Translations under genes and position numbers: made by a program | Notes under the pieces: model-generated | Database searches by the model: none | Seen by the model: the letters and a program-made list of their open reading frames with translations, nothing else | What the model was told of the DNA's origin: nothing | Part shown: positions 54,616 to 63,164 of the stretch, one piece after another | Layout: the number at the start of each line of letters is the position of its first letter | Position numbering within the stretch: the first letter of the stretch is position 1 | DNA from: Nonlabens antarcticus | GTDB lineage: Bacteria; Bacteroidota; Bacteroidia; Flavobacteriales; Flavobacteriaceae | Direction of reading: 5' to 3' | DNA length: 64,000 bases | Assembly (NCBI RefSeq): GCF_015356755.1 | Contig: NZ_JADFCO010000062.1 | Coordinates: 124,001 to 188,000 of the forward strand

Positions 54616-57024
54616 CTAGTTTCTCAACGGTTTCCCCTTCTGCAACATATGCTGCAATCTTTCCAATGTCTTGCGTTCTCCTGCTAAACTCAAGAAAGCT
54701 TCTCGTTCCAGATCTAATAAGTAGCGCTCGCTGACTTCTTGCGGCTGACTCAAATTTCCACCTGCCATCACGTAGGCAAGTTTATTAGCTATTTTCTGAT
54801 CGTGCTCGCTGATGTATTTTCCGGCGTGCATTGCATCTGTTCCTACCAGGAACATTCCCAATGCCTGTTTTCCAAGAACTTTTACATTCTTGTTAGGCGG
54901 TGGCTGGGTGTAACCCATATCGGCTAACATTCTTGCTTCTGCTTTTGCAGCTCCTATTTGTAAAGAAGCATTGACCACTACTTTATCTTTCCCTTTTTTC
55001 AAGATTCCTAGATCAAAGGCTTCGTAAGCACTAGTGGCAACTTTAGCCTGACCTATAGTTAGGAAGTATTCTCTCAAACGGTTGAGTTCTACATCACCTT
55101 CACTAAATCCTTCTGCAGCGCGCAAGGTCATTTCCTTAGATCCTCCACCACCGGGAATCAAACCAACACCGAATTCTACCAGACCTATGTATGTTTCTGC
55201 ATGAGCCACCACAACATCTGCGTGGAGGGATAACTCACAACCACCACCTAACGTCATTTGTTGAGGTGCGGCAACTGTCGGGATACTGCTGTAACGCATG
55301 CGCATCATCGTATCCTGGAATTGCTTCACAGCCATATTGAGCTCCTCATACTCCTGCTCAACGGCCATCATAAATATCATACCGATGTTTGCTCCCACAG
55401 AGAAATTTGTTCCCTGATTTGCAATCACTAATCCATCAAAATCTTTTTCTGCGAGATCAATCGCCTTATTCATACCAGCAAGTACATCACCACCTATAGA
55501 ATTCATCTTAGAGCGGAATTCACAATTAATGATACCATCGCCTAGATCCTGAATAGAAACGCCAGAATTACTCCAGATTTCTGTTGATTTTCTAATATTG
55601 TCTAAGATGATTACACCATCTTGACCGGGTTTTTTAACATAGTCTTTATCTGGAATAGAGTAGTAGTAAGTAGCTCCTTCCTTGATAGTATAGAAAGATT
55701 CAAATCCTTTCTCTAACATTTCAGTTACCCATGAAGCTGGTTCTTTGCCCAGTTCTTTCATTAAGTCAATTCCTTTCTGAATACCTACGGCGTCCCAAAT
55801 CTCGAAAGGTCCATTTTCCCAACCAAACCCTGCGCTCATCGCGTCATCGATGCGGTATAATTCGTCAGAAATCTCTGGAATGCGATGTTGCACATAAGCA
55901 AACAAAGCTCCAAATGACTTGCGATAAAATTCGCCAGCCTTATCTTTTCCTTTGATCAATACCGGAAAACGATCTGGTACATGATCAATAGTTTTGGTTT
56001 GTTCTAGTGTGGCATATTTAGCTCGTGGCTGGACTTCATACTCCATAGTATCTAGATTCAATCCTTGAATCTCGCTACTTCCATCCTTGCCTTTCACTTT
56101 TTTGTAAAATCCTTGTCCAGACTTACTTCCCAACCATTTGTTAGTCATCATCGTGTCGATGAATTCTGGAAGTTTAAAGGTGTCTCTGTGCTCGTCTTCA
56201 GGGGCATTTTCATATACACCGTTAGCCACATGAACTAAAGTGTCAAGTCCTACAACGTCAACTGTTCTAAATGTAGCCGATTTAGGACGGCCGATAACTG
56301 GACCGGTTAATTTGTCAACTTCAGAAACGGTCAATCCCATTTCTTTTACCGTGTGGAATAAACTCTGAATGGAGAAAATTCCCACTCGGTTTCCTATAAA
56401 CGCTGGAGTATCCTTAGCAAGAACGGAAGTTTTACCTAAGAATTTTTCTCCATATTTCATTAAGAAATCAGTCACGTCAGGATCACAATCTGGTCCCGGG
56501 ATGACTTCAAATAATTTTAAATAACGCGGTGGGTTGAAAAAGTGGGTAACTGCAAAATGCTTGCGGAAATCGGCACTACGTCCTTCATTCATAAAGTGAA
56601 TGGGAATACCTGAGGTATTAGAAGTAATTAAAGTCCCTTTAGTACGGAATTCTTCAATTTTCTCAAAGACGGATTTTTTAATATCGAGTCTTTCAACGAC
56701 AACTTCAATAATCCAGTCTGTGTCCTTTATTTTTTTAAGATCATCGTCTAGATTTCCAGTGGAAATACGGTTGACAAAATCTTTATGGTAGAGTGGTGCT
56801 GGTTTGCTCTTGATCGCGCTTGCAAGATTTTCATTCACCATGCGGTTGCGCACTTTCTTATCTTCCAGCGTCAATCCGCTTGCTTTTTCTTTTTCTGTCA
56901 GTTCCCTAGGAACAATATCCAGCAACAACACCTCGCAACCTATATTAGCAAAATGGCAAGCAATCCCGCTTCCCATAATCCCTGAACCTATAACTGTGAC
57001 GTGTTTAATTCTGCGTTTTCCCAT
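54616..57024 (-). CDS. fadB: 3-hydroxyacyl-CoA dehydrogenase / enoyl-CoA hydratase fusion
   Basis: 802 residues. Order is dehydrogenase first: NAD-binding VTVIGSGIMGSGIACHFA at the N terminus, ITSNTSGIPIHFM, DTPAFIGNRVGIF; then crotonase in the last 300 residues: ANQGTNFSVGANIGM and GGGCELSLHADVVVAH and GLIPGGGGSKEM. This domain order is opposite to E. coli FadB. Carries out steps two and three of beta-oxidation. Confidence 0.95.
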   Translation of the reverse strand: MGKRRIKHVTVIGSGIMGSGIACHFANIGCEVLLLDIVPRELTEKEKASGLTLEDKKVRNRMVNENLASAIKSKPAPLYHKDFVNRISTGNLDDDLKKIKDTDWIIEVVVERLDIKKSVFEKIEEFRTKGTLITSNTSGIPIHFMNEGRSADFRKHFAVTHFFNPPRYLKLFEVIPGPDCDPDVTDFLMKYGEKFLGKTSVLAKDTPAFIGNRVGIFSIQSLFHTVKEMGLTVSEVDKLTGPVIGRPKSATFRTVDVVGLDTLVHVANGVYENAPEDEHRDTFKLPEFIDTMMTNKWLGSKSGQGFYKKVKGKDGSSEIQGLNLDTMEYEVQPRAKYATLEQTKTIDHVPDRFPVLIKGKDKAGEFYRKSFGALFAYVQHRIPEISDELYRIDDAMSAGFGWENGPFEIWDAVGIQKGIDLMKELGKEPASWVTEMLEKGFESFYTIKEGATYYYSIPDKDYVKKPGQDGVIILDNIRKSTEIWSNSGVSIQDLGDGIINCEFRSKMNSIGGDVLAGMNKAIDLAEKDFDGLVIANQGTNFSVGANIGMIFMMAVEQEYEELNMAVKQFQDTMMRMRYSSIPTVAAPQQMTLGGGCELSLHADVVVAHAETYIGLVEFGVGLIPGGGGSKEMTLRAAEGFSEGDVELNRLREYFLTIGQAKVATSAYEAFDLGILKKGKDKVVVNASLQIGAAKAEARMLADMGYTQPPPNKNVKVLGKQALGMFLVGTDAMHAGKYISEHDQKIANKLAYVMAGGNLSQPQEVSERYLLDLEREAFLSLAGERKTLERLQHMLQKGKPLRN

Positions 57025-57043
57025 GTTGTTTTATAGCTAGTAC

Positions 57044-57484
57044 TTATTCTTTTGTGTAAACTTTCTTTGAATAGACCAAATCATTTATCCGATTAGTCAC
57101 CTCTAGAAAGATACTTAATTTTTCTTCTGAAATTTCTGATTTCACCACGTTATCAAAGGTTTTAACTACGTTTTTAGAAAAATCGCGCATCTCTTTTCCA
57201 AAGTCGGTTAAATGTATCAAAACACTGCGTCCATCTTCAGGATTGCGGCTTCTAGTAATCAGACCTTTTTCCTCCATCGCTTTTAAAGTGCGCGATAAAG
57301 AAGTAGCCTCCATTCCCATTTTAGGCCCTAAAGCAGTGCTGGGAGTACCTGTTTCTGGATCGATACTTATCAGCGCAAATCCAGTAGCCATGGTGCTTCC
57401 CTTAACGCTTGCCTGTTCGTTGTACATCTTTGCAACGGCCATCCAGGTCGATCTCAAGACGTAATCTATGGTTTTATCTTTCAT
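57044..57484 (-). CDS. MarR-family regulator of the beta-oxidation operon
   Basis: 146 residues from ATG at 57484; an upstream in-frame TTG (57499) overlaps the -7 box and is unlikely. Winged-helix signatures: EATSLSRTLKAMEEKGLITRSRNPEDGRSVLIHLTDFG. First gene of the operon, 19 bases ahead of fadB. Probably represses the operon by binding the dyad at 57511-57534. Confidence 0.93.
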   Translation of the reverse strand: MKDKTIDYVLRSTWMAVAKMYNEQASVKGSTMATGFALISIDPETGTPSTALGPKMGMEATSLSRTLKAMEEKGLITRSRNPEDGRSVLIHLTDFGKEMRDFSKNVVKTFDNVVKSEISEEKLSIFLEVTNRINDLVYSKKVYTKE

Positions 57485-57496
57485 AAAATTGAGTCT

Positions 57497-57534
57497 CAAA
57501 TATAATCAAAAGTATTATGCACGCATAGTATACT
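57497..57534 (-). promoter_or_regulatory. Promoter -7 element and MarR operator candidate
   Basis: TATATTTG on the minus strand (57497-57504) fully matches TAnnTTTG, 12 bases before the marR start. Upstream at 57511-57534 is the dyad AGTAT-TATGC-AC-GCATA-GT-ATACT, placed over the -33 region, as expected of a repressor site. Confidence 0.6.
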
Positions 57535-57748
57535 TGTTAAAGTTTAACCGAAATAATTATTGATTTTCAGCATTTAGGATAGGCAATTAAAAGGCATCTT
57601 GACGCAGGTTCCGGCAATCTAACAAGCACTGCGCGACTGGAGATAAAACAATTTCACTTCAATCCATTGACGTTCATCATGACATTATTATTGTCATTGT
57701 AGAAATTTCAACTGTATTTAAGGAACATGATTTTCTTTGCGCCATTGA

Positions 57749-57832
57749 TTATGCGTCACAGCCACAACCGTTTTTCATGACGCGGTCTTCTATTTTTTTA
57801 AAGGTTCCAGAATCGGAGTCGGTTCTTGCCAT
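57749..57832 (-). CDS. Possible 27-residue peptide with CGC motif
   Basis: Short reading frame ending KNGCGCDA, with a helical FKKIEDRVMK segment. Alternative upstream TTG start would extend it by 6 residues (LELLSD). It lies in the 448-base gap between marR and the T9SS gene. May be a real peptide, a gene remnant or chance. Confidence 0.25.
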   Translation of the reverse strand: MARTDSDSGTFKKIEDRVMKNGCGCDA

Positions 57833-57865
57833 ATCGCTCAATAATTCCAAGACGGATTTCTATTA

Positions 57866-57881
57866 CGCTTTCGCGAAAGCG
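57866..57881. repeat. Palindrome copy 14 (intergenic)
   Basis: Perfect 16 bases, in the gap between marR and the T9SS cargo gene. Confidence 0.95.
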
Positions 57882-57947
57882 GAACAATTCAAAGTCTACA
57901 ATAAATAATCTATCCTGAAATTATTCTTAGAGGTAATGCTCTTTTGA

Positions 57948-58616
57948 CTAGCGCTTCAAGCTAAAATGGGCAGAGAATTCAGTTCCATCTTTAAGGGTTG
58001 CTTTGAACCAGTAATCACTGGAGGGTAGGGGCTCACCATTAAAGGTACCATCCCAACCTTGAGCAGTGGACAATAATTGTTTCAATAATTTCCCATAACG
58101 ATGGAAAATAAAAATTTTAGCCTTTGGTTCAAACATGTTGTTAACGCCATCCAGTTGCCAGAAATCGTTAAATCCATCAGCATTAGGTGTGAAAAACCGC
58201 GGATAACCCACGATGCTGAATCGTTGCTGAGTTACCCCACACCCATTTTTATCATTAACGAATAAGGTATAAAAATCAGGTGGAAGATCATTGAAAAAAG
58301 GACTTTCCTGATAACTAGCATTTTCATCGATGCGGAATTCATAATCACCCAGCCCACTTACCATTGCAGTTGCAGACCCAAATTCCCCACCGTTTGCATT
58401 AATTATTTCTATAGCGTTTATGGTAGCTGGATCACAGTTGATCGTAGTAATTAGCTGGTTTCTATAGGTGTCAAAATCATCCGCATCATTTGTATTAGAA
58501 TTATACCTTGATTCCTCATTCTCTCCATAGTATCTATTCTGCGCCTCTAACTGTCCATAGCTTAATTGTACCGTACAAATAACCAGCACAATTAAAGCGA
58601 TACGTGTTTTTATCAT
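57948..58616 (-). CDS. T9SS type B sorting (gliding CTERM) protein
   Basis: 222 residues. Signal peptide (MIKTRIALIVLVICTVQLSYG), short N-terminal part, then the type B sorting domain: RFFTPNADGFNDFWQLDG, IFIFHRYGKLL, GWDGTFNGEPLPSSDYWF, GTEFSAHFSLKR. Exported by the type IX secretion system. The cargo portion is only about 115 residues. Confidence 0.92.
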   Translation of the reverse strand: MIKTRIALIVLVICTVQLSYGQLEAQNRYYGENEESRYNSNTNDADDFDTYRNQLITTINCDPATINAIEIINANGGEFGSATAMVSGLGDYEFRIDENASYQESPFFNDLPPDFYTLFVNDKNGCGVTQQRFSIVGYPRFFTPNADGFNDFWQLDGVNNMFEPKAKIFIFHRYGKLLKQLLSTAQGWDGTFNGEPLPSSDYWFKATLKDGTEFSAHFSLKR

Positions 58617-58639
58617 GCTGCTAATTTAAAGGATTAGAC

Positions 58640-59482
58640 CTATAAGTCGCGACGCTTGAGTAGCGCAAAAGCCCAATAAATAAAAATAGAACTCCAGATT
58701 AATACAGATGCGACATCAATCCATTCGACTTGATAATCAAAAACGAGACCTCCTTGCGTTACCTGATTAATGCTAGAACCTATCAAATCAATTCTTGTGA
58801 ATGGTTGCTTAATTAAATTTGCCATGGCGTTTAATGGAAGGATATGAAGGACATAATCATACACCTGCGTACCATATGCCTTATCAATCACGTAGGCAAT
58901 TATATTGACGGCACCCTCAAAAAGCCACCACACAGCGACAAAACCCAAAGCAAACGCACTACGTTTCAATAAAATTCCTGCAAAAAGACAAAAACTAAAA
59001 AATACCAGATGCCCTAAGAAAAAGGCTCCTATAAATTGTAAATCTGAGAAAATGATACCAATCTCGTTGTAATCTGAATAGATTAAACCTAAAGTTAATG
59101 ATGCTAGAAACACAACTAGTGTGGTTAACACGGCAAGTATCAATACAAAGTAAAATTTAGATAAAATTAACTCCTTTTTACTCAACCCGTCAATCAAATT
59201 CTGTTTGATCGTCCTATTGCTGTATTCACTTGCTGTTAGAGAGACAATTACAATTGCAATGAATATTTTTAGAAAGCTGGTAAAATAGGTGCTAACATGC
59301 CAGACATAAGGAAAGTCAAAAATGCCTAAATCTGAGAAACTACCGCTGAACCCGTTGAAATCAATTTTGATCATTCCCACCAGCATCATAAGTGCAACGA
59401 TGGATAGGTAAATTATGGTCAATATTTTACTACTACGGCTGTATCTGAATTTGTGAAATTCTATATCAAGTAATCTTTTCAT
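58640..59482 (-). CDS. ABC-2 type transporter permease
   Basis: 280 residues with about six membrane segments, typical ABC-2 permease. It ends FALLKRRDL. Downstream of and 9 bases from the ATPase gene; together they form an exporter of unknown substrate. Confidence 0.9.
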   Translation of the reverse strand: MKRLLDIEFHKFRYSRSSKILTIIYLSIVALMMLVGMIKIDFNGFSGSFSDLGIFDFPYVWHVSTYFTSFLKIFIAIVIVSLTASEYSNRTIKQNLIDGLSKKELILSKFYFVLILAVLTTLVVFLASLTLGLIYSDYNEIGIIFSDLQFIGAFFLGHLVFFSFCLFAGILLKRSAFALGFVAVWWLFEGAVNIIAYVIDKAYGTQVYDYVLHILPLNAMANLIKQPFTRIDLIGSSINQVTQGGLVFDYQVEWIDVASVLIWSSIFIYWAFALLKRRDL

Positions 59483-59491
59483 CTGTAGTGG

Positions 59492-60385
59492 TTAGTTTTT
59501 AGTTAGCTCTATAAATTGATCTTCTAGGCTCTGCTTTTTAAACATCAATTTACTTAATACAATACCTGCGTTGTAGGCATCTTGATTGATTTGGGTGGTG
59601 TTGACATCTTTCAATAATTTGACTTCAAATCCATCAAGTTGATCTTCTGTACTCCCCACATAATCTTGTGTTTTCATAAAGCGCATTAAAGCTGCTTTAT
59701 CGACGGCATCTATCAATATGGAACCAAAGTTTTTATTCATTTCTTCCACAGGACCGCAATACAACATCTGTCCCTTGCGCAAAACAATAACGTGGGTGCA
59801 CACTTTTTCAACTTCATCTAGTAGGTGAGAGGCGAGTAAAATGGTAGTTCCCATTTTAGCAATATGCTGTATGATATCCCTTATTTTACGTATTCCCTGT
59901 GGATCCAGACCATTAGTAGGTTCGTCTAGGATCAATATCTCGGGATCGTTCAATAATGCACTGGCAATGGCAAGACGCTGCTTCATTCCTAGTGAGTAGG
60001 TTTTGAAGGGACTATTTTTTCGCGAAAGCAAATCTACCAGTTCCAGTTTTTCATCAATTTTATCCTCACTTATTTCTTTGATTTTACAAACCAGTTTTAG
60101 GTTTTGCACCGCATCCATATTAGGATAGAAGTTGGGTCTTTCTATTATAGCACCTATGCGTTTGAGAGCATTGTGATTGTTAACAGTACCTTCAAACCAG
60201 GAATAGCTACCTGCGGTAGGATTAACGACATTGAGAACCATTCCTAAAGTGGTAGATTTGCCGCTGCCGTTAGGACCTAGAATGCCATACACATGACCTT
60301 TTTGTATTTGAAAGCTTACGTGATCTACTGCTTTTAGAGCACCATAGTGCTTTGAGAGATCTTTAATTTCAAGGATTTTTTCCAC
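59492..60385 (-). CDS. ABC transporter ATP-binding protein
   Basis: 297 residues. Walker A GILGPNGSGKSTT, signature SLGMKQRLAIASALL, Walker B ILILDEPTNGLDP, switch His LLASHLLDEVEKV. Partner of the ABC-2 permease. A degenerate palindrome (60015) is in the linker before the signature, read as LLSRKN. Confidence 0.94.
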   Translation of the reverse strand: MEKILEIKDLSKHYGALKAVDHVSFQIQKGHVYGILGPNGSGKSTTLGMVLNVVNPTAGSYSWFEGTVNNHNALKRIGAIIERPNFYPNMDAVQNLKLVCKIKEISEDKIDEKLELVDLLSRKNSPFKTYSLGMKQRLAIASALLNDPEILILDEPTNGLDPQGIRKIRDIIQHIAKMGTTILLASHLLDEVEKVCTHVIVLRKGQMLYCGPVEEMNKNFGSILIDAVDKAALMRFMKTQDYVGSTEDQLDGFEVKLLKDVNTTQINQDAYNAGIVLSKLMFKKQSLEDQFIELTKN

Positions 60386-60442
60386 AGTTGGCGTTTTTGT
60401 TGTATTATGAGACTAAGATAAAAGTAAAACGTTACCAATTCC

Positions 60443-61501
60443 ATGAATGAAGTTCAAGAAGATAAGTTATTATCTAAGAAAAAGCCCGCTTTTCCCGTAC
60501 ACCAAAAGCTTAGGGATTATCTAAAAAAATACAATCGTGATTCTGATATCTCTGTTTCCTACGACGACTTGTTACGTTTTCAAGGTGCAATCACGGTTTA
60601 TGACCGCAATGAAGAAGATACCTTATGGGTACGTTGCTATTATGCAGATCATGAACGAGAAAATATAGATAAAGACTTAAGACACATCTATGATGTACTC
60701 CATAGTGATGGTCGCAGCAATACAATGGATTTTCTAAATGTTGATGCGGTGGACTACTGCACCTTTGGTAACACAAAACCATTCAGAATTAAGGTGCGTA
60801 ATATCTTAAATGATGCGTTTACCTATTTTTATGTGAAACGTGCAGATGCGTCAAGAGTTTACGGTCTGGAGCTGGAACATTTGCTATCGCCACACAGGAT
60901 CAATTTTCTAGTTCACGATGACACTTTAATAGAAGAGCATATCGCGGGAATTCCCGGTGATGAATTTATTGATAATTATCTAGAGGAATGCGACCATCAA
61001 GAACGCACTCAAATAGCAAAAGAATTTGTTAAATTTAACGAGCGCTGTTTAATAAGGCTTCTAGGAGATATGCGAGCTTACAATTATGTAATCATACCCA
61101 CGCACGATTTTGACCGTGTAAGTTATGCGATAAGAGCCATTGATTTTGACCAGCAGAGTTATGAAGGGAGGCTTAAAGTGTACCGGCCGCAATTCTTTAA
61201 GGAAAATGTACCCATGGTTATGAATGTTGCTGACTGTCTTAAGAATGAAAGCATAGAACAATATAAAAAAGAGGAACGAGCCCTAATTGCTAAAAGATTG
61301 ATCAATACTCAAAATCGCTATAAAGCCTTAATTAAATGCATGCGTGCTGACCATCTTACCACGAACGAAAAACTAAAAGAATTGAAGCGCGATTTGCTAG
61401 ATTTTACGGGCGATATAAAATTCAAAACTTGTCGGAATATGGGATCTGTCCTTCATACGGCGCTAGAATTTGTACGCCGTAATTACTCCATTGAACTTTA
61501 A
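60443..61501 (+). CDS. Hypothetical protein with kinase-like motifs
   Basis: 352 residues; no signal peptide. In the middle: FLVHDDTLIEEHIAGIPGDEF, then GDMRAYNYVIIP followed by IRAIDFDQQSYEG. This order of E-x-IPG, GD(x)4N and an IDFD motif resembles the hinge, catalytic loop and metal-binding motif of eukaryotic-like kinase folds (APH/HipA type), but the Gly-rich loop is not clear. Inference only. Convergent with the nucleoid-associated protein gene, stop codons one base apart. Confidence 0.75.
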   Translation: MNEVQEDKLLSKKKPAFPVHQKLRDYLKKYNRDSDISVSYDDLLRFQGAITVYDRNEEDTLWVRCYYADHERENIDKDLRHIYDVLHSDGRSNTMDFLNVDAVDYCTFGNTKPFRIKVRNILNDAFTYFYVKRADASRVYGLELEHLLSPHRINFLVHDDTLIEEHIAGIPGDEFIDNYLEECDHQERTQIAKEFVKFNERCLIRLLGDMRAYNYVIIPTHDFDRVSYAIRAIDFDQQSYEGRLKVYRPQFFKENVPMVMNVADCLKNESIEQYKKEERALIAKRLINTQNRYKALIKCMRADHLTTNEKLKELKRDLLDFTGDIKFKTCRNMGSVLHTALEFVRRNYSIEL

Positions 61502-61502
61502 G

Positions 61503-62561
61503 TTACTTCTTTTCCTCGCGGTTGAAATACACTAGATAATAGTACATCTGTCGCTCTTCATCCCAGCCTTTTTCAATGTATTTCTCTGCGCTGTCAGAAT
61601 TTGTAAAGTCCATTTTGATCTGTACGTGAGTGTCCAGATTGATCACGCTTTTGATACCTTTTCTCGCAGCACTTACCGCAGTATTTGAAATAGGGAAACT
61701 GGAAACGTCCTCAATACTATATTTAGGGCCCTTTTCTGTTTTGTAATTTTTGAATTCTGGAATTAGGTCAGGATTTTCTAGGGTTTCATTTAAAAAAGCC
61801 GACTCTTCAAAATCATCATTTTTGGCAAAATAGTTTACAGATCTGTTCATAAACATCACCTCTTCTTTTTTATCCTCTGCTGGGAGGACAACGTCTTTTG
61901 CAAAGTCTTGACAGAATTTAAGATACTTTTTAGTGAAGAAATTTTCATCTTCAAAAACGTCCACACCTAAGAAATCATCTAGCCAATATTTAGCATCGTA
62001 GCGGTTTGAATCTACAGAAAGAATTTTGAAACCATTTTCTTGTTCTGCGTTGAAAATTATGGCGCCTTTATCCAGTTTGTTGAGGTTGACTCCTTGTTTC
62101 AGGAGCATTTTCAAGTCGGTTTCTGATTCTTCAAATTGAAGGAAATCTTGTTTGATTTCGCTTTTGAATATTCCTATGGCGTCTACTTTATTGTTGTCCA
62201 GCATGACGTTTGTAAAATAGCAAACGTAAACCTCACCGCTTCTAATGTGTGGATGTACGGACTGTTGATAGAGTTGTTTTGCTATCTTTTTAGAGTTTTC
62301 CAGTAAGGTTGCTGGGGTGCTAAATATCGCTTTCGCGAAAGCGTACATTTCATGAAATTCTAAGTCCTCTTCATGATGAAAACTATAATACGCCTCTTCT
62401 TTGGAACGGAAGGGTTTTAAAAAATATTCCTTGAGTAGCGAGTGCATTTCATCATCCAGCGGTGTGCTATTACTGGAAGTAAGAAGCATCTCTCCTTTAT
62501 TTTTATTTCCTACGCGATGGATCGCAAGGTCTTCAATTCTCGTATTAAATAGGTTGATCAT
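61503..62561 (-). CDS. Nucleoid-associated protein (NdpA/YejK family)
   Basis: 352 residues. N terminus starts INLFNTRIEDLAIHRVGNK, a hallmark of the 37-kDa nucleoid-associated protein family; LDKGAIIFNAEQENGFKILSVD follows. Binds DNA; role unclear. Palindrome at 62328 encodes AFAKA. Confidence 0.9.
   Translation of the reverse strand: MINLFNTRIEDLAIHRVGNKNKGEMLLTSSNSTPLDDEMHSLLKEYFLKPFRSKEEAYYSFHHEEDLEFHEMYAFAKAIFSTPATLLENSKKIAKQLYQQSVHPHIRSGEVYVCYFTNVMLDNNKVDAIGIFKSEIKQDFLQFEESETDLKMLLKQGVNLNKLDKGAIIFNAEQENGFKILSVDSNRYDAKYWLDDFLGVDVFEDENFFTKKYLKFCQDFAKDVVLPAEDKKEEVMFMNRSVNYFAKNDDFEESAFLNETLENPDLIPEFKNYKTEKGPKYSIEDVSSFPISNTAVSAARKGIKSVINLDTHVQIKMDFTNSDSAEKYIEKGWDEERQMYYYLVYFNREEKK
62328..62343. 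repeat. Palindrome copy 15 (in nucleoid-associated protein gene)
   Basis: Perfect 16 bases, read as AFAKA on the minus strand. Confidence 0.95.
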
Positions 62562-62567
62562 GTAGGT

Positions 62568-63086
62568 CTAGTAAAACTCGTTATCGTCGTATTCATCATA
62601 AGATTCCTCATCATCGCCATAAGAATCATCATCTTCATCCTCGCCCTCGTGGAATCGTGGGTCTGCCTCAAACTCTGGATCTGGTGGCGAGTCCGGTAAT
62701 TCTCCCATTGCAAATATGACTTGAGGATATGCGGTACCATCGACTGGACCAGCAATATCTGCCAGTTCAATCATAAAAGTCCACATGCTTAGGAAATCAT
62801 AGACATATATCATCTTTGTATTCCCCTTATCCATTACATCATCAATAGCTGTATCCTGCATCTTTTTAACAGGTGCCGTACCATCGCTCATATCAAAAAG
62901 GCAGTATTCTTCACCTTGATTCCAGTCAGCATCACAAGCATAAAAGCTTGCCATCTCATCGCCCTGGAGCTGGAATGACTGCGCAATTACATTATGAAGG
63001 TCTTCTAGGGTAGCGTCAGACTCGATCTCAATATCGCGGAAACAGTCCTGCGTAGTGTCGAGAATAGCTCTTAATCTATAGATCAT
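62568..63086 (-). CDS. PRiA4b ORF-3-like protein
   Basis: 172 residues. The core (YRLRAILDTTQDCFRDIEIESDATLEDLHNVIAQSF, FYACDADW, YVYDFLSMWTFMIEL) fits the plasmid pRiA4b ORF-3-like (IS1096 passenger TnpR) family. The last 35 residues are a very acidic Asp/Glu/Tyr tail. No transposon ends are seen nearby. Function unknown. Confidence 0.88.
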   Translation of the reverse strand: MIYRLRAILDTTQDCFRDIEIESDATLEDLHNVIAQSFQLQGDEMASFYACDADWNQGEEYCLFDMSDGTAPVKKMQDTAIDDVMDKGNTKMIYVYDFLSMWTFMIELADIAGPVDGTAYPQVIFAMGELPDSPPDPEFEADPRFHEGEDEDDDSYGDDEESYDEYDDNEFY

Positions 63087-63164
63087 TTCCGATTTTTTTT
63101 AAGGATTGCAAAGATAGGTTTTTAAAGAATTGTGACCCTAAAGTTTCTCCCGATCCTATAATTA

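Noticed and set aside
62568-63086. Mobile element around the IS1096 passenger-like gene
   Set aside because: No transposase, terminal repeats or target duplication nearby; the family is common as an ordinary chromosomal gene.
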